In this document: positions 49,416 through 60,224 of the stretch, piece by piece
Numbering within the stretch: position 1 is the stretch's first letter
Layout: each line of letters starts with the position of its first letter
Assembly: GCA_021848465.1 (NCBI GenBank)
Contig: JAJZUP010000002.1
Location: forward strand, 124,001-188,000
Direction of reading: 5' to 3'
Length of the DNA: 64,000 bases
Origin: Pseudomonadota bacterium
GTDB taxonomy: Bacteria > Pseudomonadota > Gammaproteobacteria > Burkholderiales > Gallionellaceae
Notes under the pieces: generated by a model
What the model saw: only the letters and a program-made list of their open reading frames with translations
The model's database searches: none
What the model was told of the DNA's origin: nothing
Translations under genes and position numbers: made by a program

Positions 49416-50477
49416 CTAATACCGCACCGGTACGCGCGGTGCCAGCGCACACAGCAACTCATAGCTGATGGTGCCCGCCGCACGGGCTACCTCTTCGACC
49501 GCCAGCCCCTCGCCCCACAGGGTCACGCAGCAGCCCACCGTAGCGTCGGCGATATCGCTCAAATCCACCGCAAGCATGTCCATCGACACCCGCCCCAAGG
49601 TGCGCGTGCGCTGCCCGTTCACCAGTATCGGTGTGCCGGTGACCGCATGGCGCGGGTAGCCGTCCGCATAGCCGCAGGCCACGGTGCCGATGCGCATGTC
49701 GCGCTCGGCACGGAACAGCCCGGCATAACCGACCTGCTCGCCCGCCTTGATGCTGCGCACGGAAATCAGTTCGCTGGTCAGGGTCATGACCGGTTGCAGC
49801 CCGAGTTGCTGCGCCGACAGGTCCGCGAACGGCGACGCGCCGTACAGCATGATGCCCGGCCTGGCCCAGTCGCCCTGCGCCGCCGGGTAGCGCAATAGCG
49901 CTGCCGAATTGGCAAGCGATCGCGGCACACGATAGGCCGCAGTGATGCCCTTGAAAAGTTCCAACTGGGCATCGATTCCCTGCGCTTCGTCGGCATGCGA
50001 AAAATGCGTCATCAGCACCAATTCGCGCAGCGCGCGGTGGCTGCGCAAACGCTCCATCACGGCGGGCAATTCGTACGGGGTGAAACCCAGCCGGTTCATG
50101 CCGGTATTGATCTTGAGCCAGACCTGCAACGCCTGCCGCCGCGGATACGCATCCAGCATGTCGAGTTGGTGCTGGCTATGCACCACGGTCGCGAGGTCGT
50201 ATTCCGCGATCAGTGCCAGCTCATCGATGGAAAAAAATCCCTCCAGCAACAGGATGGTCTGGCGGCTGCCCGCCTCGCGCAACTTGATGGCATCGCCGAT
50301 GTCCAGCACGGCGAGCCCTTCCGCGTCGCGCAAGGCTTCCGCCGCCCGCAGCAACCCATGCCCGTAAGCGTTTGCCTTGATGACCGCCATGACGCGCCCG
50401 TTCGCTTTGCGCTGCGCCACATGCAGGTTGTGCTTCAGTGCGGACAGGTTGATATGGGCTTGAATCGGACGGGACAT
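49416..50477 (-). CDS. alr: Alanine racemase
   Basis: Makes D-Ala for peptidoglycan. The 353-residue PLP protein has the PLP Lys in MAVIKANAYGHGLLRA. It has LKINTGMNRLGF and the second catalytic Tyr in QVGYAGLFRAERDMRIG, with VACGYADGYPRH and GRVSMDMLAVDLSD. ATG at 50477 is the family start. Divergent from the LplT-like gene. Confidence 0.96.
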   Translation of the reverse strand: MSRPIQAHINLSALKHNLHVAQRKANGRVMAVIKANAYGHGLLRAAEALRDAEGLAVLDIGDAIKLREAGSRQTILLLEGFFSIDELALIAEYDLATVVHSQHQLDMLDAYPRRQALQVWLKINTGMNRLGFTPYELPAVMERLRSHRALRELVLMTHFSHADEAQGIDAQLELFKGITAAYRVPRSLANSAALLRYPAAQGDWARPGIMLYGASPFADLSAQQLGLQPVMTLTSELISVRSIKAGEQVGYAGLFRAERDMRIGTVACGYADGYPRHAVTGTPILVNGQRTRTLGRVSMDMLAVDLSDIADATVGCCVTLWGEGLAVEEVARAAGTISYELLCALAPRVPVRY

Positions 50478-50628
50478 GACAACGGGATTCCGGAAATATT
50501 ATGCAACTGCGGGAATGATAACAGCACCCGGGCGGTCCCGCGCCAGATTGCGCAACTGTCACAAGAATTTATAAGACGCTCATGTAAATTCATGTTATAA
50601 AAGCGCCTCCTGTTAACAGCTTTTTCTG

Positions 50629-51855
50629 ATGAAACGCGGCTTCTACACCATCCTTGCGGCACAGTTTTTTTCTGCACTTGCCGACAATGCCCTGCTCTTC
50701 GCCGCTATCGCCCTGCTCAAACTGATGCACGCACCCGAATGGCATACGCCGGTGCTGCAGCAATCGTTCATCGTTTCGTTCATCATCCTGGCCCCGTTCG
50801 TAGGCGCATTTGCCGACTCGCTGCCCAAGGGCCAGGTCATGTTCATCAGCAACGCGATCAAGATGGTCGGCTGCGTTGCGATGCTGGTGGGGGTCGACCC
50901 CCTGCTGGCCTACGGACTGGCCGGCTTCGGCGCCGCCGCCTATTCGCCCGCCAAATACGGCATCCTCACCGAATTCCTGCCGGCAGAAAGGCTGGTGGCT
51001 GCAAATAGCTGGATGGAAGGCCTGACCGTGCTGGCGATCATCCTCGGTGCTGTGGTCGGCGGCATCCTGCTCAGCCCGAACATTTCCGCCGCCATGCTCG
51101 AGCATCTGCACGTGCCGCTTATCGACACCGCGCCGGATCTGGCCATCGCCATCATCCTCGTGCTGTACTTCATCGCCGCGCTGTTCAACCTGTATATCCC
51201 GCGCCTGCCCATCGACCACAAGCCGCTCAGCCGCAACCCGGTGGCGCTGCTGCAGGAATTCACCCACTGCTTCAAGCTGCTGTGGAAAGACCCGCTCGGC
51301 CAGGTATCGCTCGCCGTCACCACGCTCTTCTGGGGCGCCGGGGCCAGCCTGCGCCTGATCCTGCTGGCATGGGCCGCCGTCGCGCTGCATTACGACATCA
51401 GCAGCGCCGCCAAGCTGACCGCCTGGTTTGCGGTCGGCATCTCCATCGGCGCCGTGCTGGCGGCACGTTTCGTGAAGCTGGAGCAGGCGGTTAAAGTACT
51501 GCCGGTCGGCATCGGCATGGGCCTGCTGGTGCTGACAATGCCGCTGATCACCAGCCCGCTGCTGGCCACCATCATGCTGATCGGCATGGGCGCCATGGGC
51601 GGCTTCTTCGTGGTGCCGATGAACGCATTGCTGCAGCATCGCGGGCATTTGCTGATGGGTTCCGGCAGCTCGATTGCGGTGCAGAATTTCAACGAGAACA
51701 TCAGCATCTTCCTGATGCTGGGCCTGTACGCGCTGATGGATAAAATGGGCTTCTCGATCTATGCCATCACCATTGCCTTCGGCCTGTTGATGGCCGGCAT
51801 CATGGGCGTGCTGTACAAGAAACACGGGCATGACCAGGACACCGGCAAGATCTGA
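50629..51855 (+). CDS. lplT: Lysophospholipid transporter LplT-like (MFS)
   Basis: An inner-membrane flippase that imports lysophospholipids for re-acylation. The 408-residue protein has about 12 helices and the LplT start FYTILAAQFFSALADNALLFAAI. It also has AFADSLPKGQVMFISNAIKMVG and GFGAAAYSPAKYGILTEFLP. The usual partner acyltransferase (aas) is not present next to it. Confidence 0.9.
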   Translation: MKRGFYTILAAQFFSALADNALLFAAIALLKLMHAPEWHTPVLQQSFIVSFIILAPFVGAFADSLPKGQVMFISNAIKMVGCVAMLVGVDPLLAYGLAGFGAAAYSPAKYGILTEFLPAERLVAANSWMEGLTVLAIILGAVVGGILLSPNISAAMLEHLHVPLIDTAPDLAIAIILVLYFIAALFNLYIPRLPIDHKPLSRNPVALLQEFTHCFKLLWKDPLGQVSLAVTTLFWGAGASLRLILLAWAAVALHYDISSAAKLTAWFAVGISIGAVLAARFVKLEQAVKVLPVGIGMGLLVLTMPLITSPLLATIMLIGMGAMGGFFVVPMNALLQHRGHLLMGSGSSIAVQNFNENISIFLMLGLYALMDKMGFSIYAITIAFGLLMAGIMGVLYKKHGHDQDTGKI

Positions 51856-51893
51856 ACTTGCAGCCGCGCTGACCTGAGCCCCGAGGAGTCATC

Positions 51894-53195
51894 ATGGAAA
51901 TTGGCATCATCGTCGTCCTGATCCTGCTGAGCGGTTTCTTCGCCATGTCCGAGATGAGCATTGGCGCCAGCCGCCTGGCCCTGTTGCAGCAAATGGCCGA
52001 TGACGGCGACGAAGGTGCGCGCATCGCCGCCAACCTGCGCAACCAGCCCTCGCACCTGCTCGCCGCCACCCAGACCGGGCTGACCGCGCTGGCAACACTG
52101 CTCGGTGTATTCGGCGAATCGATGTGGGTACCGCGCATCGAGGCAGCCATCGAACACGACATGGCCTCGCTGGCATTCGCCAAATACCCGCTCGCCCTGC
52201 TGCTGGTGGTCGGCACCATCACTTTCGCCACCATCGTGGTCGGCGAAATCATCCCCAAACGCATCGCGCTGTCGCGCCCGGAAAGCATCGCCGCGCGCAT
52301 CGCCCCGTTCATGCTGATGTTCTCGAAGCTGGTGCACCCGTTCGTGTGGGCGCTGTCGAAGACCAGCGAAAAAGTGCTCACCTTCTTCCCGTTCAAGGAA
52401 AGCGAAACCAATGTGGCGGCCGACGAAATCCGCGCCATGATCAGCGCGGGCCGCCGCGACGGCGGGCTGGACGAAACCGCCGGCGAATTGCTTGGCAACG
52501 TGTTCCGCCTGGATGACCGCAAGGTCGCCAGCGTGATGACCCCGGCCAACGCCATCATCTACCTTGACCTGCAAGCCCCCAGCCAGGTCAACCTGGAAAA
52601 AATCAAGACGCACAGCGTCTCGCGCTTCATTGTCTGCAAGGGCGGGCTGTCGCAGATCATGGGCTACATCGAAAGCCGCGAAGTGTTGCAACAACTGCTG
52701 TCGTTCAACCAGCTGGATTTGGGCAAGCTGCCCACCCATGCCGTCCAGTTCATGCCCAACACCCAGTCGCTGATCGGCGTGCTCGAATTTTTCCGCAGCC
52801 AGAAAACCCACATTGCAATCGTCGTCAACGAATTCGGCCAGACCGAAGGCCTCGTCACGCTGAGCGACTTGCTCACCTCGGTAGTCGGCGACGTGCCCAG
52901 TTCGGTTGACGAGCTGCCACTCGCCGTGCAGCGCGAAGACGGCTCATGGCTGCTGGACGGCCTGCTGCCGCTCGACGAAATGAAGGAAAAACTTGCGCTC
53001 GACACCCTGCCCGAAGAAGAGCTGGGCAACTATCACACCGTCGGCGGCTTCGTGATCACCGCACTCGGCCGCATCCCGAAAAAAGCCGAGACCTTCGACT
53101 GGGAGGGCTGGCGCTTCGAAGTGGTGGACATGGACAAGAACCGTGTCGATGAAGTGTTTGCCCGCCCGATTGGCGGGGCAATCCCGAGCGACTGA
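51894..53195 (+). CDS. CNNM/CorC-family (HlyC/TlyC-like) membrane protein
   Basis: The 433 residues comprise an N-terminal DUF21/CNNM membrane domain (about 1-190; MEIGIIVVLILLSGFFAMSE, then VGEIIPKRIALSRPE). A CBS pair follows (VASVMTPANAIIYLDL; HIAIVVNEFGQTEGLVTLSDLL), then a C-terminal CorC_HlyC domain. Related proteins are linked to magnesium or cobalt efflux; the hemolysin label is historical. It follows lplT by 38 bases and is probably co-transcribed. Confidence 0.9.
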   Translation: MEIGIIVVLILLSGFFAMSEMSIGASRLALLQQMADDGDEGARIAANLRNQPSHLLAATQTGLTALATLLGVFGESMWVPRIEAAIEHDMASLAFAKYPLALLLVVGTITFATIVVGEIIPKRIALSRPESIAARIAPFMLMFSKLVHPFVWALSKTSEKVLTFFPFKESETNVAADEIRAMISAGRRDGGLDETAGELLGNVFRLDDRKVASVMTPANAIIYLDLQAPSQVNLEKIKTHSVSRFIVCKGGLSQIMGYIESREVLQQLLSFNQLDLGKLPTHAVQFMPNTQSLIGVLEFFRSQKTHIAIVVNEFGQTEGLVTLSDLLTSVVGDVPSSVDELPLAVQREDGSWLLDGLLPLDEMKEKLALDTLPEEELGNYHTVGGFVITALGRIPKKAETFDWEGWRFEVVDMDKNRVDEVFARPIGGAIPSD

Positions 53196-53560
53196 CCCCA
53201 CTGCAAAACCGCCCTGATTTTACTGTCCTCGCCCACGCCACATGCGTATCGGGCCAAAACTCCGCAAGTAACGAACACTTGAACATTGCCCCCATTAGCA
53301 CATGCAATCATACACATGCCTATTAAGAACTGTTGCATGTTCAAAGACACTTAATTTTGGAGACCCAATCCCCCATCAGCCAACCAGTCGTTCCCACCAC
53401 ATCTAAAGCCCCTCAGACAGAGCAGAACACTCGAATAGTCAAGAAAAGCTAAATGATGCATTTTATTTACCGATATAAGGGATAATTTTTAATCTATTTA
53501 GCATATTCATTGTCGAATTGGGCCTTATTCTGAGACGACTGTACACACATAGGAGTAATC
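53196..53560. other. Intergenic region upstream of the chemoreceptor
   Basis: 365 bases without a gene. Its last 110 bases are AT-rich and hold the sigma-28 promoter. I see no terminator or open frame of merit in the rest. Confidence 0.6.
53450..53476 (+). promoter_or_regulatory. Sigma-28 (FliA) promoter of the chemoreceptor
   Basis: TAAA, exactly 15 bases, then ACCGATAT (6 of 8 to GCCGATAA) lie about 85 bases before the receptor start, on the same strand. This places the receptor and probably cheW in the flagellar class 3 regulon. Confidence 0.7.
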
Positions 53561-55441
53561 ATGGGACTGTTTAAAAGCAAAGCACAGCAAGCCGCAGAAG
53601 CGAAGCAGAAAGCCTTGTTTCGGGATATGAAAGGCGAGTTGTCGGCGATCGACAAATCGATGGCGACGATTGAATTTGACCTGCAAGGCACCATTCTGAC
53701 CGCCAACCCCAATTTCCTGAATGTGCTGGGTTACAGCCTGGATGAGGTGCAGGGAAAGCACCATCGGATATTTGTGGATCCTGTGTATCGCGAAAGCGTT
53801 GCGTATCGGCAATTCTGGGAAAAGCTGGGACGGGGCGAGTTTGATGCCGCGCAATATAAGCGCATTGGCAAGGATGGTCGTGAGGTCTGGATCCAGGCTT
53901 CCTACAACCCCATTATGGACGAGAACGGCAAACCCTATAAGGTCGTCAAATTCGCCACCGACATCACCGAGCAAAAGAAACAGACCGCCAACTATGAAGG
54001 TCAACTGGCGGCCATTCACAAATCCATGGCGGTGATTGAATTTACGCTGGATGGACAAATCCTGACCGCCAATGAAAATTTCCTGAGGGTATTGGGCTAT
54101 ACGCTGGATGAAGTCAAAGGGCAACATCACCGAATGTTCGTTGACCCGGCTTTCCGCGAGAGCCCGGAGTATCGCGAATTCTGGGCAAAGCTCGGACGCG
54201 GAGAGTATGACGCGGCACAATACAAGCGTATCGGCAAAGGGGGCAAGGAAGTCTGGATTCAAGCATCCTATAACCCGATCATGGATGCCAATGGCAAACC
54301 CTTCAAGGTGGTCAAATTCGCGACGGACATCACTGAGCAAGTCAAAGCAACCCAGGCCTTGAATCTCACCGTGGAGGAAACCCAAGCTGTCGTCCAGGCC
54401 GCCAAGGATGGCGACCTGACCAAACGCATCCCGCTGGAAGGCAAGACTGGCTCATTGGAAGCACTATGCTCTGGCATCAACTCACTCGTCCAGAGCATGG
54501 TCGATGTATTGCTCACCATCCGCGAAAGCAGCGATACCATTGCGACCGCATCGGCTGAGATTGCAACCGGCAACTCCGATCTGTCGCAGCGAACAGAAGA
54601 GCAGGCATCAAGCCTTGAAGAGACGGCGGCAAGCATGGAGGAGCTGACCTCTACCGTTAAACAAAATGCCGAAAATGCAAATCAGGCAAACCAGTTGGCG
54701 GCAGCCTCTTCGAATATCGCGCAAAAAGGCGGCGAGGTCGTGAGGGAATCCGTGACCACCATGTCCTTGATCAGCGAGTCGTCGAAGAAGATAGCTGACA
54801 TCATTTCCGTAATCGACGGTATCGCATTCCAGACCAACATCCTGGCGCTGAATGCCGCTGTCGAAGCTGCCCGTGCCGGTGAGCAGGGTCGCGGTTTTGC
54901 GGTGGTGGCATCGGAAGTACGCAACCTGGCACAACGCTCTGCCGAAGCGGCCAAAGAGATCAAGAATCTGATCATGGATAGCGTATCCAAGGTTGAGAGC
55001 GGCACCTCCCAGGTAACGCAAGCCGGCAAAACCATGGATGAAATTGTTGAGAGCATCAAACGCGTTACCGACATCATGGCTGAAATCACTGCCGCATCCG
55101 CAGAACAAAGCCGCGGCATTGAGCAAGTCAACCAGGCGATCACCCAGATGGATGAGGTGACCCAGCAAAACGCAGCGCTCGTCGAAGAGTCTGCTGCGGC
55201 TGCTGAGTCCATGGAAGAGCAGGCAGGCCAAATGTCGCAGATCGTGGCGCGCTTCAAATTGAGCAATGATCAAACGGCGGCGCCAGCGGTTGCACGCAAA
55301 ACAACAGTTGCAGCGAAAGGCACCGGTGCGGTGGCATCCGCAAAGGCTCCGGCTGCCAGGAAAGCACGTGCCCACGTCGAGGCAAAGACATCTGTGCCGA
55401 AAAAAGCCGTACAACCTGATGGAGAGTGGGCCGAATTTTAG
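53561..55441 (+). CDS. Soluble methyl-accepting chemotaxis protein with tandem PAS domains
   Basis: 626 residues without a membrane helix, so probably a cytoplasmic receptor. Two nearly identical PAS/PAC units occupy about 20-137 and 143-259 (both contain [13 protein letters not shown] and [12 protein letters not shown]). A HAMP-like segment (about 265-317) is followed by the signalling domain with the hairpin tip [20 protein letters not shown] and [17 protein letters not shown]. The Ala/Lys-rich tail ends EWAEF, a CheR/CheB-tether-type pentapeptide. Start at 53561 follows AGGAG. Aer-like energy or redox sensing is plausible, but no cofactor residue can be assigned. Confidence 0.93.
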   Translation: MGLFKSKAQQAAEAKQKALFRDMKGELSAIDKSMATIEFDLQGTILTANPNFLNVLGYSLDEVQGKHHRIFVDPVYRESVAYRQFWEKLGRGEFDAAQYKRIGKDGREVWIQASYNPIMDENGKPYKVVKFATDITEQKKQTANYEGQLAAIHKSMAVIEFTLDGQILTANENFLRVLGYTLDEVKGQHHRMFVDPAFRESPEYREFWAKLGRGEYDAAQYKRIGKGGKEVWIQASYNPIMDANGKPFKVVKFATDITEQVKATQALNLTVEETQAVVQAAKDGDLTKRIPLEGKTGSLEALCSGINSLVQSMVDVLLTIRESSDTIATASAEIATGNSDLSQRTEEQASSLEETAASMEELTSTVKQNAENANQANQLAAASSNIAQKGGEVVRESVTTMSLISESSKKIADIISVIDGIAFQTNILALNAAVEAARAGEQGRGFAVVASEVRNLAQRSAEAAKEIKNLIMDSVSKVESGTSQVTQAGKTMDEIVESIKRVTDIMAEITAASAEQSRGIEQVNQAITQMDEVTQQNAALVEESAAAAESMEEQAGQMSQIVARFKLSNDQTAAPAVARKTTVAAKGTGAVASAKAPAARKARAHVEAKTSVPKKAVQPDGEWAEF

Positions 55442-55512
55442 TCGAGGCTTGCGGGCCATGACATGGCCCTACTCGCTTTACTTCGACATGAACAGCAATC
55501 AAGGAAAACGAA

Positions 55513-56004
55513 ATGCCAAATTCTGAAAGTGAACACAAGGCTACAAGCACAACCGGCGGCGAATTCCTGACCTTCCGTCTGGGCCACGAAGAGTACGGAA
55601 TGGACATCCTGAAAGTCCAGGAAATTCGCGGCTATGACGCGGTCACTCATATCGCAAACACGCCCGAGTTCATCAAGGGCGTAATCAACCTGAGGGGAAT
55701 CATCGTCCCGATCATTGACCTCAGGATTAAATTCAATCTCGGGAAAGCCGAATACAACCAGTTCACTGTGGTCATTATTTTAAATCTGGCTAGCAAGGTT
55801 GTCGGTGTGGTTGTCGATAGCGTATCGGATGTTCTGACCCTGGCGCCGGAGCAAATCAAACCGGCGCCCTCCCTATCTTCAACATTGCGTACCGACTATA
55901 TCATCGGCGTCGGCGCGATCGAGCAACGCATGTTGCTTCTGGTCGATATTGAGCGGCTGATGAGCAGCCAGGAAATGGAGCTGGTCGACCAGGCAAGCCT
56001 TTGA
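55513..56004 (+). CDS. cheW: Chemotaxis adaptor CheW
   Basis: Links receptors to CheA. The 163-residue CheW fold has [40 protein letters not shown] and [16 protein letters not shown]. It starts 71 bases after the receptor stop, in the same direction, so it is probably on the same sigma-28 transcript. No cheA is nearby. A second adaptor dedicated to this receptor is a possibility. Confidence 0.95.
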   Translation: MPNSESEHKATSTTGGEFLTFRLGHEEYGMDILKVQEIRGYDAVTHIANTPEFIKGVINLRGIIVPIIDLRIKFNLGKAEYNQFTVVIILNLASKVVGVVVDSVSDVLTLAPEQIKPAPSLSSTLRTDYIIGVGAIEQRMLLLVDIERLMSSQEMELVDQASL

Positions 56005-56200
56005 CTTGCCCCCGCACAGCAATCAGTCGGCAACAGCACCTCATGATGCAGCCGGCTGATTGCCCATCCAAGAGACCCAAACGCCACATTCAACTGCCGA
56101 CTCATTAGCGCAAAACAGTTCGATGTCCCGCACGTCCCTGTTTAAATAAACGCCTCGCGCCGCAGCGCAACTCTCACCCTGGCCCGATTGCTCCAAACGA

Positions 56201-58918
56201 TCAGGCTTCGCCCATCCCGGTGCGATACACGACCACTTTGTCACGCCCCTCCATCTTGCTTTGATACATGGCGATGTCTGCATGCTTCATAAGCTGCGTG
56301 TCGTTTATGCCATGTTCTGGATAAAACGCGACCCCGATACTGGACGAGATACGCAAAGTGTGGCCGGCAATTTCAAATGGCTGGCTCATCGCACAGCGGA
56401 TTTTTTCCGCCACCATGAGCGCATCCTCCAGTACCTCGATGGCTGACAGCAGCACAACAAATTCGTCGCCGCCGATACGCGCCACCGTGTCAGATTCGCG
56501 CACGCAAAACTGCATGCGTCGCGCGACATCGCTCAGCAGCAAATCGCCGACCTCATGCCCCAACTCGTCGTTCACAGGCTTGAACCTGTCAAGATCAATG
56601 AACATCAGGGCCAGGTGCGACCTGTCGCGTTTGGCAATTGCTAGCGCCTGTTGCAGGCGGTCAGTGAGCAGGATACGGTTGGGCAGATCGGTAAGCGGGT
56701 CATAATGCGCCATGTGCTGCATCACTTCCTGAGCGTGCTTTTTCTCGGTAATGTCGCGCGCAAACCCGGTCGTTCCCAACAGATTGCCTTTGCTATCAAC
56801 GATAGGTGCCTTGAAGGTCTCTACCCAGGATATCTCGCCATTGTCCAGAGACGACTCCTCGGTAAGCTTTTGCAACCGCCTGTCCATTACATCGAGATCG
56901 TCGCTCCGATATTTTTTCGCCAGTTCGCCGGGCCACAAATCGAAGTCGGTCTTGCCGATGACATCATCCATGCTGGCGCGGCCCGTAGTTCGCAGAAATG
57001 CCAGGTTCACCGCGATAAACCGGCTTTCGGTATCTTTCAACCACACCAGATAAGGAATGTTATCGATAATCGCACGCAAACTGGCCTCACTGCGCACCAG
57101 TTTTTCCTCGGAACGCTTGCGTTCACTGATGTCGGTATGCGTGCCAATCGCCCGTAACGGACGGCCCTCCGCATCACGCTTGACCACCATGCCGCGGCCC
57201 AGTACCCATTTGTACTCCCCGTTGCTGCACTTGACGCGATGCTCGCACCTGAAGCTGGGGCTTTCCTGCCTGAAGTGCGCCTGCAACTCCCTTTCAATTC
57301 GCGGCAAATCATCCGGATGCACCAGCCGTTGCCACTCTTCGGCTTCCGGCTTCATGCTTCCATATGCATAGCCCTGAATTTCATACCAGCGCTGCGAGTA
57401 TATGATCCTGTTGCCCGGAATATCCCAATCCCAGACCCCATCGCCAGCCCCCTCAAGAGCGAACTTCCAGCGCTCTTCGCTTTCTTTCAGCGTCTGCTCG
57501 ACCTGTTTGAGCCGGGTAATGTCACTGAAGTTCGCCAACAGGCGCGTTCCAGCCCAGGAGCCAAACAGCATGACCTGTTTGACCGAACCATCCTTGCAGG
57601 TAATCGAAAGCTCCATCGGAGGAATGGCTGAGTTAACCTGTTTTGCCCGGGTGATGGCGCTATTCCATTCGCTCACCATACGCTCACGATACAACGCATC
57701 CGGGTATGCACGTTGATACCATTGCTCGATGCTGGCTATATCCGCAATGGTATAGCCGAACATCGCAGTAAACTGCGGGTTGATATATTCAATTAAGCCA
57801 TCATTGTTGGCCCAGGCGATTGCGACCGCCGATGAATCCAGTATCGCGCGAAGCTTGGTTTCACTTTCAAACAGCTCATGATTCATCTCGCGCGCCAAAC
57901 CAAGCGCTCGCTCTCGACCGGTGATCAGCAACCAGGCTAGCCAAGCCAGCAGCAGGCTCAACGGGATACCCCCGTAGAGCATGATGCTCGGATTTTCACT
58001 TCTTGCGCCGGATTTCAAACTGGGCAGCGCCCGAATCAGCAACGTCCACGCATGGTTGGCAAAATGAATTTGCAGCTCGGATTGCAGGGAGGTGTTTTCC
58101 AACTCGTAGTGCCCGAGATCTGAGTCAAACATCAAACCATCGGCTGAAATCTGCTCACCATCATAGATCTCGATATCGAGATCACTGGCACGCTCACCAT
58201 ACATGCCGGTGACAAAATCGTTCATGCGCAGGGGGGAAAAAACCCAGCCTATGATGTTGGCGCGCCGCTCGGCAACGGTGGTGTGCGGTCGCCCATCCCG
58301 GTAAACCGGCATATAAATCAGGAATCCGGCTTGCACGTTTTTTTCGGTCTCCTGAACCAGCTTCACCTTTCCGGAAAGCGCGGCAAAACCGTTGTCGCGC
58401 GCACTTTCCATCGCTTTGCGGCGCACCGGCTCGGAATACATGTCATAGCCGAAAGCGCGCAGATTAAGCCCGCTGAGCGGTTCAAGGTAAACAATCGAGG
58501 TGTATAAATCGCGCTCACCTTCCGGACGCAAGTTATATTGCGGGTAGCCCTGCTTGCGCACTTCTGCGATATGCTGCACTTTCCGGTCTGCAGGAATGAT
58601 TTGCGAAAAACCCACGCCCTGGATGCCGGGGGAGCTTTCTTCAAGATGTAATTTGGCAACATAGTTGCGGAACTGCTTGCGGCTCACGTTTCCCGATGCG
58701 GCAAACAAGCCCTGCGCTCCGCGCAGTATGAGCTCCTGCGCTGCCAGGCGCTGCTCCGTTAACGAGTAAGCCTGGCGCACGCGGAAATCGAAATACTCGC
58801 GCAATTCCTGTTCGCGATTATGCTTCGCGACATTCCAAACCTGCAAAGTGGCGAGCAAGCCGCCAATCAAAACAATCAACGGCAAGACACGAAAAATCCA
58901 GCGTCTGTCCCGTCGCAA
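56201..58918 (-). CDS. Membrane diguanylate cyclase with CHASE and multiple PAS domains
   Basis: Makes c-di-GMP in response to an extracytoplasmic ligand. The 905 residues start with a membrane helix (FRVLPLIVLIGGLLATLQVW). A periplasmic CHASE domain follows (about 40-290, with GFSQIIPADR and YDMYSEPVRRKAMESARDNG), then a second helix (about 310-330) and three PAS units. The GGDEF domain has the intact motif IGGDEF and the inhibitory I-site RESD five residues before it. There is no EAL domain. The first usable codon is TTG at 58918; no ATG lies upstream in frame. Confidence 0.9.
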   Translation of the reverse strand: MRRDRRWIFRVLPLIVLIGGLLATLQVWNVAKHNREQELREYFDFRVRQAYSLTEQRLAAQELILRGAQGLFAASGNVSRKQFRNYVAKLHLEESSPGIQGVGFSQIIPADRKVQHIAEVRKQGYPQYNLRPEGERDLYTSIVYLEPLSGLNLRAFGYDMYSEPVRRKAMESARDNGFAALSGKVKLVQETEKNVQAGFLIYMPVYRDGRPHTTVAERRANIIGWVFSPLRMNDFVTGMYGERASDLDIEIYDGEQISADGLMFDSDLGHYELENTSLQSELQIHFANHAWTLLIRALPSLKSGARSENPSIMLYGGIPLSLLLAWLAWLLITGRERALGLAREMNHELFESETKLRAILDSSAVAIAWANNDGLIEYINPQFTAMFGYTIADIASIEQWYQRAYPDALYRERMVSEWNSAITRAKQVNSAIPPMELSITCKDGSVKQVMLFGSWAGTRLLANFSDITRLKQVEQTLKESEERWKFALEGAGDGVWDWDIPGNRIIYSQRWYEIQGYAYGSMKPEAEEWQRLVHPDDLPRIERELQAHFRQESPSFRCEHRVKCSNGEYKWVLGRGMVVKRDAEGRPLRAIGTHTDISERKRSEEKLVRSEASLRAIIDNIPYLVWLKDTESRFIAVNLAFLRTTGRASMDDVIGKTDFDLWPGELAKKYRSDDLDVMDRRLQKLTEESSLDNGEISWVETFKAPIVDSKGNLLGTTGFARDITEKKHAQEVMQHMAHYDPLTDLPNRILLTDRLQQALAIAKRDRSHLALMFIDLDRFKPVNDELGHEVGDLLLSDVARRMQFCVRESDTVARIGGDEFVVLLSAIEVLEDALMVAEKIRCAMSQPFEIAGHTLRISSSIGVAFYPEHGINDTQLMKHADIAMYQSKMEGRDKVVVYRTGMGEA

Positions 58919-59112
58919 TCCAGGAATAAATAGAGTGTTGTTCTTATCGATTTTGCTACCGCCTTTCCTGGCATATTGTTATTGTCGTTTCATTATACAA
59001 ACAGTTGTACCAAGAAAAAACGCTGCAAAACCGTCAGGAATAGGTTTGCATCCAGCACAATGAACCGCCCCCCTGCGCACCATAAAAAATGCAAAACCGG
59101 CGCAACGCCCGC

Positions 59113-60222
59113 TCAATACATCCGGTGCCGGAACAGCCATCCCGCGATGCTGAGCGAGCCGATTCCGATCAGCGCCATCGGCCAGAACTGGTCGAGCAGC
59201 AACATGAACGGCGTGCCTTCGAGGAATACGCCGCGCAACACGACCAGGTAATAGCGCAACGGGTCGATCAGCGTGAGGTATTGCACGACCTCGGGCATGT
59301 TGCGGATCGGCGTGGCGAAGCCGGACAGGATCATCGCGGGCACCATGAAGATGAAGGCGCCGAGCAGGCTTTGCTGCTGGGTCACCGCGAATGACGAGAT
59401 CATCAGCCCCACCCCAACGCCAGTGAGCAGGAACAGCACGATGCCGGTATACAGCGTGAACAGGCTGCCCAGCAGCGGCACCTTGAACCAGTACACCGCC
59501 GCCAGCGTAATCAGGGTGGCTTCGAGGATGCCGATGATGAAGCCAGGCAATGTCTTGCCGATCAGGATTTCCACCGGGCGCAACGGCGTCACCAGCAACT
59601 GGTCGAACGTGCCCTGCTCGCGTTCGCGCGCAACCGAAAACGCGGTGACCAGCAGGGTCACCAGCAGCGTCAGCAAACCTACGATGCCGGGCAGGAAGAA
59701 CCAACGGCTTTCCAGGTTGGGATTGAACCAGGCACGCGTCTCGATGTGCGCGGGCGGCTGGCTGCCGCCGTGCTGCTGCGCCCAGTCGCGGTTGAAACGC
59801 TCAACAATGTCGCGCACGTTATTGATGACCAGCATGGCGGTGTTGGAGTTGCGCCCATCGACGATCACCTGTAACGGCGCGCTGCGCCCGGCCAGCAGGT
59901 TGGCGCTGAAATCCTGCCCGACACGGATCACCATCAGCACCTCCTTGTTATCCACCAGCTCGGCAATCTCGCTTTCCCGCTCGATCAGGCGGACGCGACT
60001 GAACGTGGGCGAGCCGTCGAAGTCGGCCAGCAGCTCGCGGGAAATGGCGCCGTGGTCTTCGTCATACACGGCGAACGGCACATTCTTCAGGTCGTAGGTG
60101 GCGGCATAGCCGAACACCATCAACTGGATCAGCGGCGGCCCGATCAGCACGATGCGCGTGCGCTTGTCCTTCAGCAGCGCGAGGAATTCCTTGATCACCA
60201 GTGCCAGTATGCGTCCGAACAT
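59113..60222 (-). CDS. ABC-2 type exporter permease (YhhJ-like), second
   Basis: A 369-residue permease with one N-terminal helix, a large periplasmic domain (about 45-175) and five C-terminal helices, including ISSFAVTQQQSLLGAFIFMV and ILSGFATPIRNMPEVVQYLT. Contains the ABC-2 signature REREQGTFDQLLVTPLRPVE. ATG at 60222 lies just before the upstream permease stop (gap 2 bases). Last gene of the HlyD-ATPase-permease-permease operon. Confidence 0.92.
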   Translation of the reverse strand: MFGRILALVIKEFLALLKDKRTRIVLIGPPLIQLMVFGYAATYDLKNVPFAVYDEDHGAISRELLADFDGSPTFSRVRLIERESEIAELVDNKEVLMVIRVGQDFSANLLAGRSAPLQVIVDGRNSNTAMLVINNVRDIVERFNRDWAQQHGGSQPPAHIETRAWFNPNLESRWFFLPGIVGLLTLLVTLLVTAFSVAREREQGTFDQLLVTPLRPVEILIGKTLPGFIIGILEATLITLAAVYWFKVPLLGSLFTLYTGIVLFLLTGVGVGLMISSFAVTQQQSLLGAFIFMVPAMILSGFATPIRNMPEVVQYLTLIDPLRYYLVVLRGVFLEGTPFMLLLDQFWPMALIGIGSLSIAGWLFRHRMY

Positions 60223-60224
60223 GG

